A program made the position numbers and the translations under genes. DNA of 15,760 bases from positions 1 through 15,760 of the forward strand of contig CAYWHE010000082.1 of NCBI GenBank assembly GCA_964458125.1. The letters run 5' to 3'. How positions within the stretch are numbered: the first letter of the stretch is position 1; each line of letters begins with the position of its first letter. The notes beneath the pieces were generated by a model. The model was not told the origin of the DNA, did no database searches, and saw only the letters and a program-made list of their open reading frames with translations. Origin of the DNA: CAYWHE01 sp964458125 (GTDB taxonomy: Bacteria > Bacteroidota > Bacteroidia > AKYH767-A > OLB10). Positions 1 through 6,996 of the stretch are shown here, one piece after another.

Positions 1-721
1 GTTCCGTCATGCCGTATTCGGAATGTATGGTTTTCAGCCTGAACGCATCTTTTAGACGGACATGTACTTCTTCCTTCAGGAGTTCCTTCCTTTTCCCCTT
101 CATACCGCCGGTTTCCATCACGGTGGTGTGATGCAGGGACATGGGATAACGCTCTGCCAGGTCCAGCAAGGCATAGGTCACACCCAGAAGGATGACTTCC
201 TGCCCTTCACGCTCCAGCTTCAATACCTGATCCCGCAAAGCATGGAGATCATGCAGGAAAAATCCGCCGGCCGCATGACGGCTTTTTTCGATGAGTTCAC
301 GGGCCATCAGCACCAGCGAAGAACCGCCTCGCTCCAGGTAGGAAGGTAACAGGGCCAGAAAAGCATACCGGCTGATATCTCCGTAAAAATGTTCAAATCC
401 CTTCAAAAACAGGCTGCGGCAGAATCCTGCATCCGCCACCAGGTGCCTAGAAGGAACCTGCCCGGTGGTTCCGCTGCTGGTAAAAACGAGGGATGGCTCC
501 AATCCTTCACCGATCACTTCATGTGTTTTAAAAAAGCCAATGGGCAGAAAGGGTATCTGCCCGGTATTTTCGACCTGCTCCGGCTTTACACGGAGGTTTT
601 GCAGAAACTGCCGGTAAACAGGATTGTGCAAAGCCTGATGACGGAAAACGTCCATCGCCATCCTGTCGAAATCGATGGTACCCTGAAGAATATTTCTTTT
701 GACTGATTCGGCCGCTGACAT
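1..721 (-). CDS. LuxE/PaaK-like acyl-protein synthetase family enzyme (partial, C-terminus beyond left edge)
   Basis: Translating the minus strand from the ATG at 721 gives 240 codons open to the window edge. Two hallmarks of the adenylate-forming (ANL) superfamily are visible: a P-loop-like FTSSGTTGQVPSRH at about residues 80-93, and HSEYGMTE at about 233-240, which matches the aromatic-G-x-T-E motif that contacts AMP. Between them are segments typical of the LuxE-like branch, such as ALLPSYLERGGSS (123-135) and METGGMKGKRKE (202-213). From the family, the enzyme should activate a carboxylic or fatty acid as an acyl-adenylate and pass it to a protein or thiol acceptor. The substrate cannot be told from sequence. 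No signal peptide is seen, so it is cytosolic. Related proteins are somewhat over 300 residues, so roughly a quarter is missing past base 1. It is divergent from the thioredoxin gene. No lux genes are visible, and bioluminescence should not be inferred. Confidence 0.85.
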   Translation of the reverse strand, partial: MSAAESVKRNILQGTIDFDRMAMDVFRHQALHNPVYRQFLQNLRVKPEQVENTGQIPFLPIGFFKTHEVIGEGLEPSLVFTSSGTTGQVPSRHLVADAGFCRSLFLKGFEHFYGDISRYAFLALLPSYLERGGSSLVLMARELIEKSRHAAGGFFLHDLHALRDQVLKLEREGQEVILLGVTYALLDLAERYPMSLHHTTVMETGGMKGKRKELLKEEVHVRLKDAFRLKTIHSEYGMTE

Positions 722-784
722 GCCCGGACGGGAATATATTTCAACAAATTACAGGCGAATAATATTCATATGCAAACCCGGGTA

Positions 785-816
785 TTTGGATTTACAGGTT
801 TCTATTCCTAATTTAG
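785..816 (+). promoter_or_regulatory. Candidate Bacteroidota promoter for the thioredoxin-like gene
   Basis: TTTG at 785-788 (-33 element) lies 20 bases before TAATTTAG at 809-816, which matches the TAnnTTTG -7 box at five of six conserved positions. Transcription would begin near 820-825, leaving a leader of about 75 bases before the ATG at 898. The fit is by consensus only. Confidence 0.4.
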
Positions 817-897
817 CGGGGTCATGATCATCACCGTTTCCTGGTATTCAATGGAACTGACCGGGAAATTCACTGCATATCCTAACTGCCTTCCTAT

Positions 898-2064
898 ATG
901 AAAATCAACATCCGTTTCCTGACCGTTTTCCTTTTATGGTCCGGCATTGCACAGTCCCAGGTACAATTTTCCCAACTATCCTGGCCCCAGGCGCTGGAAC
1001 AGGCAAAAAATGAATCCAGGTATATCTTTGTGGATGCCTTTACCGACTGGTGCGTCTGGTGCAAGGAAATGGACAGGAGGACCTTTTCCAATAAGGAAGC
1101 GGGCGACTTCATGAATCCGGGATTTATTGCCCTTAAAATGGATATGGAAAAGGATACCGGCGTGACCTTTGCCATGAAGTACCGGGTAACCGGTTTTCCA
1201 ACATTTCTGATTTTCAGTCCGGAAGGTCGCCTGGTTTATGTCATGCGCGGCTTCATGGAGGCTGAACCCTTTATTGCCGGACTTCAGAAATCCATGGAAG
1301 GAGAACGAAGGACAGGTTTCCCAGGCATATCGGACAAGCTGGAACTTGATTTTCCCGCATTTTATGTACAGTCCTTTAAAGGCAACCCTGCCGGCAAGGT
1401 GGTGAAAGCCGACAGCGCTGTTATTGCCAATTACCTGCATTCCGGAAAGGATTTATTTTCTGAAGTCAACTGGTCCGTGCTGACGCGATTTATGGGAAAT
1501 CAGCCCTGGAGCCAGGAGTTTATCCTGAGTAACCGTGAAAAGTACTCGGCCCTTTTCGGAAAAGAGGAGGTGGATGATGTCGTTCAAACTATCATCAGCA
1601 AAAGAATTCTGGCATCCATTAAATCCCGCGATGAAAAACAGTTTGAACAGTCTCTGTCGCTGGTTGACAAATACCTGGAAGACCCGGATGGAAAAACAAA
1701 ACGGTATTACCGGATCACTTATTACCAGGAAACGGCACAGTGGATAAAAATGGACAAAATGATCCAGGAACTGATCAGCGCCGAAGGTTACGTGGAATCG
1801 CTGAATGAGTTTGCCTGGACCATTTATGAAAAATGCAGGGAACCTGCCGTCATCCGGGATGCCATTAACTGGATGGAAAAACTGACGGATAAAAGTCCGA
1901 CCTATGCCTCGCTGGACACCTATGCCGCCCTGCTGTATAAAGATAAACAATACGCCCCTGCATTATCCGCAGCCGAGCGGGCCTTGTCGAACGCCATGGA
2001 AACCAACCAGGACAGCAAGGAAACACAAGCCCTGATGGAGAAGATCAGAAAAGAAATGAAATAA
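898..2064 (+). CDS. Secreted thioredoxin-fold protein with C-terminal helical/TPR-like region
   Basis: The 388-residue protein begins with a signal peptide (basic MKINIR, hydrophobic 7-17, likely cleavage after AQS at 20). A thioredoxin domain follows at about 25-135. The active site is WCVWC, with cysteines at 52 and 55, and the cis-proline loop is GFPTF with proline 101. The segment FVDAFTDWCVWCKEMDRRTF resembles the DsbD C-terminal/Thioredoxin_7 group. Both cysteines and the cis-proline are intact, so a thiol-disulfide role in the periplasm or outer envelope is likely; the partner is unknown. Residues 136-388 look helical. The stretch 300-385 (FAWTIYEKC, ALLYKDKQYAPALSAAERAL) reads like TPR helices and may bind substrate. 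There is no T9SS tail and no lipobox. The gene stands alone: it is divergent from the LuxE-like gene and convergent with the propeller gene 60 bases downstream. The ATG at 898 is chosen because the signal peptide starts there. Confidence 0.85.
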   Translation: MKINIRFLTVFLLWSGIAQSQVQFSQLSWPQALEQAKNESRYIFVDAFTDWCVWCKEMDRRTFSNKEAGDFMNPGFIALKMDMEKDTGVTFAMKYRVTGFPTFLIFSPEGRLVYVMRGFMEAEPFIAGLQKSMEGERRTGFPGISDKLELDFPAFYVQSFKGNPAGKVVKADSAVIANYLHSGKDLFSEVNWSVLTRFMGNQPWSQEFILSNREKYSALFGKEEVDDVVQTIISKRILASIKSRDEKQFEQSLSLVDKYLEDPDGKTKRYYRITYYQETAQWIKMDKMIQELISAEGYVESLNEFAWTIYEKCREPAVIRDAINWMEKLTDKSPTYASLDTYAALLYKDKQYAPALSAAERALSNAMETNQDSKETQALMEKIRKEMK

Positions 2065-2124
2065 GCAACCGTCCCTGTACAACCCCGCAGTATTCCGTCC
2101 GGATTTTGATTAGGGATGGAGTGC

Positions 2125-4683
2125 TTACTGCAGCACCACCATTTTCTTTGACCTGAATTCACGTCCGTTCGACAGGGTGTAAAAATAGATACCGGGTTTC
2201 AGCTTACTCCGGTCAAACAGGACCTGGTGCCGGCCTTTTTCAATATGTCCATTTACGGGAACAGCCACCACCCTGCCGTTGATATCCCGGACCGTGAGCG
2301 AAAGGTTTCCGCTATAACTGCATGCATATACGATTTTTGTCTGGCCCGTACCCGGATTGTCGCTGTTCTGGGTCAGAAATAGTTCCTGTCCGGGACCCGG
2401 TGCGATGCCTGCGGGATCATCACCGCTGACTTCCCTGATCCACAACCCGCGGCCATAGGTACAGGCGGCCACATAAAAGGTTCCGTTGATGCTTAAGCTG
2501 TCCACATAATCCATTTCATTGACCAGGGCTGCCGGGGGCATGCCGTTGTTCCAGGTGCTCCAGGTCTGGCCGCCGTCAACCGTCTTAAAACAACCCGACT
2601 CCGTACCCAGGTACAGGAGATTTGGATTGCCCGGGTAAGGGATCAGGTCCGTAACGGCCACGTTGGGCAGGTTTCCCGAAATGTTCGTCCACGATTGGCC
2701 CCGGTCGGTTGTTTTGAACACCTTGTTCCCGGCACCGTTACCGGGCAGCCCGCCGGCCAGCGCATAAGCCACATCGCCGTCGAGGATATCCACGGCCACT
2801 TTACGTATATTGGTATTGGTTGGCAAGCCGGACGAGCGGTTAAACCAGCCCTGGCTGACTCCGTCATAGGCCAGCACTTTCACCGGATTGTTGTAAGCCA
2901 GACAGGTGTAAACCGTCGGATCAAAAACGGCATCATTGCTGACGGTAAAATCCCAGATATCGGCGGGAGCGGCATTGGCCGGGTTCAGGAGGGTCCACAT
3001 GCCTCCGTTATTATTGGAATAATATACGTTCCGTTCGCAGGCCGCATAATAGATGGACAGGTTACGGCTGATACGGAGTTCCGGAAACCAGTCCCCGCAG
3101 GTATCCACACCGGCATCGGCGGCATTCATGTTCACGCCCGCATCGAAAGTAACAAAGCGGTGTGACTGCAGCGCTCCCCCGTAAATGCCGTTTCCGTGAA
3201 TGAACGTGTTGGAATCCGCGGGATCCATAGCCACGCCGGATCCGTCGCCGCCTCCCTTGCAATTCCATAACCCGGCCGTGGCGTAACACTTGTAATGAAA
3301 CCCGTTATCCTGTGTCGTGCCGCCAACCACATTGGCATTGGACTTTCCAACGCTGAAGTGGTAATACTGGGATACCGGCAATTCATTGAATTTACTGACA
3401 TTAATGGTGGAAAAGGAAAAACCGGCATTGTTGGAAAAAAACACACCGCCGTCATTGCCTACAAAAACATCGGTTCCGTTCGGGTTCCAGACAATGGCAT
3501 GCTGATCGGCATGCCTGGCATCCACTTCGTTAAAGTTCATGCCGTCCCAGGTTCTCCACATCCCTCCTCCCCCGGCCAGCACAATGTTATCGTTGGTGGG
3601 GCAAACGGCAATGACATTGTTATACCAGCCCTGACCCCAGTGAAATTCTCCGGTTGCCGGATCTCCGTTCAGGTCGATACCAAAGGTACAGGTGGTCCAG
3701 GTTGCACCTCCATCCACCGTTTTATATATTCCTTTCGTTGTATTGTTATTGTCATGGGTCATGTTGACATACACCACGTCCGGGTTCACGTTCCCGATGG
3801 CAAGCGCGGTCCGGCCAACATTAGCGGTCGGAACACCGGTTTGCACCACCCAGGTGTCACCCCCGTCAACCGATTTATACACGCCATGTTTCCAATAGGC
3901 CAGGTAAAGTATGGACGTATTCTGTGAATTGATGACCAGGTCGCTGCAGCTTCCGTTGCTGAAGAAAAATTTCCGGGTCCAGGTGGCTCCCCCGTCATTG
4001 GAACGGTAGTACCCATCGGCTGTTGCCGCATGCATGATCTGGGAATTCCCGGGCGTGTAAAACAGCTTGTGAAAGGAAGAAGGGGTTGGGCTCATGCTTA
4101 CAGGCTGCCAGGTTTGTCCGTTATCGCTAGTTTTAAAAAGCCCGGTGCCGCTATGCGAAGCCGGCTCTCCCGTACCGAAAAACATGATGGTGGAATCGGC
4201 GGGATCGGTGGCAATGGCCCCGCCCCAGAGGCTGCTGAGCTGATCGCTCATGGAAACCGGAACCGGGTTCACACCTCCGTCAAACCGCCAGACTCCGCCG
4301 CTGGCCGTTACGACCCGCAGGCTGCTGTTATCGGTGGAATTCAGCTCAAAATTGGTGATGCGACCGCTGAATTTCGTATTACCCATGTTGACTTTAACCC
4401 CTCCGGCCCCGAAGTATTTCCAACTATTGACGGCACCGGCGCTTTTCTGAAGCGTTGCTTCTGACGGCATAACCCTGAGTTGTTCCCGGAGATTGATAAA
4501 ATAATCCGGACCCGGCATGCCCACCGGTACGTATAAACGCTCAAAAAATAATTGTTGCCGCCGGGCTCCCTTCCCTCTCACCTGCTCCTCTTCCCCCTCC
4601 TGGGCCTTCAGGCCTTCCGGAGCGAATAGCGCCAATCCTGTCAACAGAAAAAATAATAGCTTTCGGTTCATCATGGTTTTCAT
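2125..4683 (-). CDS. Secreted VPS10/BNR-type beta-propeller protein with T9SS C-terminal sorting domain
   Basis: The start is placed at 4683 (MKTMMNRK...), where an 852-residue protein opens with a signal peptide: hydrophobic 9-21, cleavage near LKAQ at 28. The frame is open up to 4848, but that extension does not look like secretory sequence. About nine Asp-box repeats (S/T-x-D-x-G-x-T-W) are seen, for example TSDNGQTW (185-192), SNDGGATW (228-235), SVDGGDTW (271-278), TVDGGATW (322-329), TTDRGQSW (658-665) and TVDGGQTW (701-708). HADQHAIVWNPNG (391-403) and VFVGNDGGVFFS (406-417), followed by GGTTQDNG (454-461), are typical of sortilin/VPS10-like propellers. Such domains bind ligands or glycans. 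No sialidase catalytic set was recognised, so enzymatic activity is not claimed. The C-terminal 85 or so residues fit the type A sorting domain (VRDINGRVV at 798-806, LKPGIYFY at 828-835, KKMVVLQ at the end), though the usual PNP is replaced by a degenerate SDNPGTGQ. Expected location: exported by T9SS and surface-bound or released. Confidence 0.9.
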   Translation of the reverse strand: MKTMMNRKLLFFLLTGLALFAPEGLKAQEGEEEQVRGKGARRQQLFFERLYVPVGMPGPDYFINLREQLRVMPSEATLQKSAGAVNSWKYFGAGGVKVNMGNTKFSGRITNFELNSTDNSSLRVVTASGGVWRFDGGVNPVPVSMSDQLSSLWGGAIATDPADSTIMFFGTGEPASHSGTGLFKTSDNGQTWQPVSMSPTPSSFHKLFYTPGNSQIMHAATADGYYRSNDGGATWTRKFFFSNGSCSDLVINSQNTSILYLAYWKHGVYKSVDGGDTWVVQTGVPTANVGRTALAIGNVNPDVVYVNMTHDNNNTTKGIYKTVDGGATWTTCTFGIDLNGDPATGEFHWGQGWYNNVIAVCPTNDNIVLAGGGGMWRTWDGMNFNEVDARHADQHAIVWNPNGTDVFVGNDGGVFFSNNAGFSFSTINVSKFNELPVSQYYHFSVGKSNANVVGGTTQDNGFHYKCYATAGLWNCKGGGDGSGVAMDPADSNTFIHGNGIYGGALQSHRFVTFDAGVNMNAADAGVDTCGDWFPELRISRNLSIYYAACERNVYYSNNNGGMWTLLNPANAAPADIWDFTVSNDAVFDPTVYTCLAYNNPVKVLAYDGVSQGWFNRSSGLPTNTNIRKVAVDILDGDVAYALAGGLPGNGAGNKVFKTTDRGQSWTNISGNLPNVAVTDLIPYPGNPNLLYLGTESGCFKTVDGGQTWSTWNNGMPPAALVNEMDYVDSLSINGTFYVAACTYGRGLWIREVSGDDPAGIAPGPGQELFLTQNSDNPGTGQTKIVYACSYSGNLSLTVRDINGRVVAVPVNGHIEKGRHQVLFDRSKLKPGIYFYTLSNGREFRSKKMVVLQ

Positions 4684-4711
4684 TTTGTTGCAAACGTGTT
4701 TTTTGGAAGGA

Positions 4712-4719
4712 TAAAGGTA
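4712..4719 (-). promoter_or_regulatory. Candidate -7 box for the VPS10/BNR propeller gene
   Basis: On the minus strand this reads TACCTTTA, one mismatch from TAnnTTTG. It would start transcription near 4706, giving a leader of about 24 bases to the ATG at 4683. This supports that start over the longer open frame. No good TTTG is seen at the -33 distance. Confidence 0.3.
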
Positions 4720-4799
4720 GCTAATTTCAATATACCAGCCTTCCTTCAGCCAGTGGTTTTTGCATCCGGGCAGGACGATTTTTGTAAAAATTATGCAAG

Positions 4800-4855
4800 A
4801 TTCAGGAGGTGTCCGTTTCCAATTCAGGATCCATAACCTGCGTTTCATCCTGAAT
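4800..4855 (+). promoter_or_regulatory. Candidate LytTR-family operator: two direct repeats plus an inverted copy
   Basis: ATTCAGGAG (4800-4808) and ATTCAGGAT (4822-4830) are direct repeats identical at eight of nine bases, with a 22-base period and a 13-base spacer. An exact inverted copy, ATCCTGAAT, lies at 4847-4855, 16 bases after the second repeat. LytTR-domain regulators are known to bind pairs of about 9-bp direct repeats separated by 12-13 bp. A LytTR regulator is encoded by the operon starting at 4914, so autoregulation is a reasonable inference. The divergent propeller gene could also be a target. The repeat sequence is not the textbook LytTR consensus, so the case rests on geometry and location. 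Confidence 0.4.
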
Positions 4856-4901
4856 AATCCGCAATACGGCCGAAAAACCGGTGTCCTGACAGGGGTTTGC
4901 G

Positions 4902-4909
4902 TAATTTTG
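4902..4909 (+). promoter_or_regulatory. Exact TAnnTTTG -7 box immediately before the histidine kinase gene
   Basis: TAATTTTG matches the Bacteroidota -7 consensus at every conserved base. It ends only four bases before the ATG at 4914. With the usual distance from -7 box to start site, transcription would begin at or next to that ATG, giving a leaderless message or implying that translation starts at the next in-frame ATG (4974). No convincing TTTG lies at the -33 distance. Confidence 0.4.
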
Positions 4910-4913
4910 AAGA

Positions 4914-5987
4914 ATGACCGTCCGGAATAAAAAGATTCAACTTCCAGCCTATACCCGTCATGACGGCCTGGTTATGCTGGCCGTAGTTCCCCTGCAAATA
5001 CTGATCTGCAATTACCTGTTGCTTGGTGATCGTTATTTCCAGGATATCGGGGTGTTTTTGACGGCCACCCTGATATATTTTGCCTTTATGTTCGTGGTAT
5101 TCCAGCTTTGCGGCATGCTGGCGCTGGCCTTTCTCAGACGGATGCCGGAGGTACGGGACACCCCAAAAAGGTTGTTTTTTTCAACCATTTGCTATATCCT
5201 GGTTACCTTCAGCCATATCACCCCGCTGATGTGGGTGTTTGAACACATTTCCTCCTTGAACTACCACCGGGAGGCGCTTGTTGACTGGAGGGTGGCGCTG
5301 GTTGGTGTGGTGGGCAACATCATCATCACCCTGATTTTTGAAGGGCTGGCGGCTTTTGAACGCTGGAAAGCCAGCTTGTATGAAACCGAACAACTTAAAA
5401 AGGAAAACATAAGCAGCCAGCTCCAGGGTCTGAAGAACCAGATGAATCCCCACATCCTCTTCAACAGTTTCAATGCCTTGTCTTCCCTGATCAGCGAGGA
5501 TCAGGCAAAGGCCGAAGCCTTTCTGAATGAGATGAGCAGGGTGTACCGATACCTCTTAAATAAAAACGAAGACTGCCTAACCCCACTGACCGCTGAATTG
5601 CAGTTCATCAGTTCGTATTACCACCTGTTAAAAACCCGGTACCCGGACGGCTTATGCCTGCACATCCATGTACCCGAAAACTGCGCTGACAAATGCCTGC
5701 CCCGGTTCACCCTCCAGGCCCTGGTTGAAAATGCCATCAGGCATAACAGCATCGCAAAAGATTCCCCCCTTCATATTACCATTTCCTGTCCGCATGAACT
5801 TGAGCTGGCCGTGGAAAACAACCTGCAGCCCAAACTATCCGTTTTGCCTACGGAGAAAGCAGGTCTTGACACCATTGCCGCGCGCTACAAACTGCTCCAC
5901 AACAATCCAATTTCCGTTGAAGAAAATCCGGAGCGGTTCTGCGTAAAAGTTCCGCTGATATATATTCCGAAACCAACCCCCTGCTGA
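4914..5987 (+). CDS. LytS/YehU-type sensor histidine kinase
   Basis: The 357-residue membrane kinase pairs with the LytTR regulator 36 bases downstream. Hydrophobic segments at about 20-40, 47-75, 87-108 and 126-145 suggest four membrane spans with short loops. A short linker (about 150-172) follows, then the His_kinase signature KNQMNPHILFNSFNALSSLI (174-193) with phosphoacceptor His180. The N box LQALVENAIRHN (268-279) supplies the ATP/Mg contacts. The region after it (VENNLQPK at 300-307, GLDTIAARYKLL at 317-328) matches the C-terminal part of the family. One oddity is that the glycine-rich lid is degenerate: KAGLDTI replaces the usual G-x-G-L-x-N-I. No periplasmic sensor domain is seen, so the signal is probably sensed in the membrane. 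The ATG at 4914 lies just after a -7 box; Met21 at 4974 is an alternative start that would still keep the first membrane span. Confidence 0.9.
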   Translation: MTVRNKKIQLPAYTRHDGLVMLAVVPLQILICNYLLLGDRYFQDIGVFLTATLIYFAFMFVVFQLCGMLALAFLRRMPEVRDTPKRLFFSTICYILVTFSHITPLMWVFEHISSLNYHREALVDWRVALVGVVGNIIITLIFEGLAAFERWKASLYETEQLKKENISSQLQGLKNQMNPHILFNSFNALSSLISEDQAKAEAFLNEMSRVYRYLLNKNEDCLTPLTAELQFISSYYHLLKTRYPDGLCLHIHVPENCADKCLPRFTLQALVENAIRHNSIAKDSPLHITISCPHELELAVENNLQPKLSVLPTEKAGLDTIAARYKLLHNNPISVEENPERFCVKVPLIYIPKPTPC

Positions 5988-6023
5988 CCGCATAACTGAT
6001 TCCAACCTATAGTATCCATACTC

Positions 6024-6803
6024 ATGAAATTACTGATCATCGAAGACGAAGACCTGGCCGTTAAAAAACTGCAAAAAACCCTTGCATCCGTTGACAGCAA
6101 GGCAGAAGTGGTGGGCGTCACGCACAGCATCCGTTCCTCCGTGGACTGGTTCACAACCCATCCTTCACCGGATCTGGTATTGATGGATATTGAACTGGCC
6201 GACGGACAAAGCTTTGAAATTTTTGAACAAACCGAAGTGAAATGCCCGGTTATCTTCACCACTTCTTACGATGAGTATGCCATTCGCGCCTTTAAGGTCA
6301 ACAGCGTGGACTACCTGTTAAAACCCGTTCAGCCGGAAGACCTGAAGGCGGCCATGGAAAAATACCAAAACCTGAAGGCGCGGTATAAGCCGGAAGCCCC
6401 GTTGCCCTCGCTGAGGGTTGAACAACTGGTGAAGGAAATTCAACAGCAACTGACCGTTAAGGAATACCGTAAACGGTTCCTGGTGAAACACCTGAACAAG
6501 CTGGTTTCGGTGGATGTTAAGGACATTGCCTGCTTTTTCAGTGAAAACGGCCTGAACTTTTTTCTCACCTTCGACAACAGGAAATACCTGGTGGATTACC
6601 TGATGGATGAACTCGAAGAGATGCTTGACCCCGAAACATTTTTCCGGGCCAACCGTTCCCTGATCGTGACATTCAGCAGCATTGAAAAAATGGAGGATTA
6701 TTTCGGCGGCCGGCTCTCGCTGAAGCTGAGATCCGTCCTTGACCGGGAAACCTTGGTCAGCAGGGAAAAAGTGAGTGACTTCAAAAAGTGGATGGGCAAA
6801 TAA
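6024..6803 (+). CDS. LytR/AlgR-family response regulator (REC-LytTR)
   Basis: The 259-residue protein has an N-terminal receiver domain (about 1-118). The expected residues are present: acidic pocket E7 and D8, phosphoacceptor D55 in LVLMDIEL, T79/T80 in FTTSYDEYA, and K100 in VDYLLKPVQPEDL. A linker (about 119-148) leads to a LytTR DNA-binding domain (about 150-256), recognised by RKRFLVKH (149-156), DIACFFSENGLNFF (167-180) and FFRANRSLIV (206-215). On phosphorylation by the kinase 36 bases upstream it should bind paired direct repeats as a dimer. The candidate site at 4800-4855 has the right spacing. The gene is the second and last of the operon, followed by a terminator 18 bases after the stop. 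All key residues are intact. Confidence 0.95.
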   Translation: MKLLIIEDEDLAVKKLQKTLASVDSKAEVVGVTHSIRSSVDWFTTHPSPDLVLMDIELADGQSFEIFEQTEVKCPVIFTTSYDEYAIRAFKVNSVDYLLKPVQPEDLKAAMEKYQNLKARYKPEAPLPSLRVEQLVKEIQQQLTVKEYRKRFLVKHLNKLVSVDVKDIACFFSENGLNFFLTFDNRKYLVDYLMDELEEMLDPETFFRANRSLIVTFSSIEKMEDYFGGRLSLKLRSVLDRETLVSREKVSDFKKWMGK

Positions 6804-6821
6804 TTCCTGGACCATCGTGTG

Positions 6822-6851
6822 AAACCGGCTGAATCACAGGCCGGTTTTTTT
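6822..6851 (+). terminator. Rho-independent terminator of the kinase/regulator operon
   Basis: AAACCGGC (6822-6829) pairs with GCCGGTTT (6840-6847), an 8-bp stem with a 10-base loop, and the stem runs into a T tract at 6845-6851. It lies 18 bases after the regulator stop and ends the operon before the lipoprotein gene. Confidence 0.85.
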
Positions 6852-6952
6852 GTTTATGGCAACAACAGCCCGTCAGAAAAAATATCAGACAACTCAACCT
6901 GCTTTTTCCCCAATTGAGTTGATTTCTTTACCCGAACGGGGTTCCGTGATTG

Positions 6953-6960
6953 CATATTTG
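6953..6960 (+). promoter_or_regulatory. Candidate -7 box for the lipoprotein gene
   Basis: CATATTTG matches TAnnTTTG at five of six conserved positions. It would start transcription near 6966, about 31 bases before the ATG at 6997, after the upstream operon's terminator. The -33 region is weak: the best is TTTA 22 bases upstream. Confidence 0.35.
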
Positions 6961-6996
6961 CATCATCAAAAACATCATAACCTAAATACAACTATT

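Noticed and set aside
62..706. Two plus-strand open frames (62-349 and 389-706) at the left edge
   Set aside because: They lie opposite the LuxE-like gene, whose minus-strand translation carries clear family motifs throughout. The plus frames have no recognisable domains.
757..767. Short AT-rich palindrome GAATA-A-TATTC between the divergent LuxE-like and thioredoxin genes
   Set aside because: Five-bp arms in AT-rich DNA are common by chance and no second copy is seen.
2065..2124. Hairpin spanning the convergent intergenic gap (CCGTCCCT 2069-2076 with AGGGATGG 2112-2119)
   Set aside because: The loop is about 35 bases, one pair is G-T, and no T tract follows on either strand, so I do not call a terminator.
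4684..4848. N-terminal extension of the VPS10/BNR protein to an ATG at 4848
   Set aside because: It would bury the signal peptide that begins at 4683, has no secretory features, and overlaps the regulatory region and a candidate -7 box.
6850..6996. N-terminal extension of the lipoprotein to 6850
   Set aside because: It overlaps the operon terminator and puts about 49 residues before a textbook lipoprotein signal peptide.
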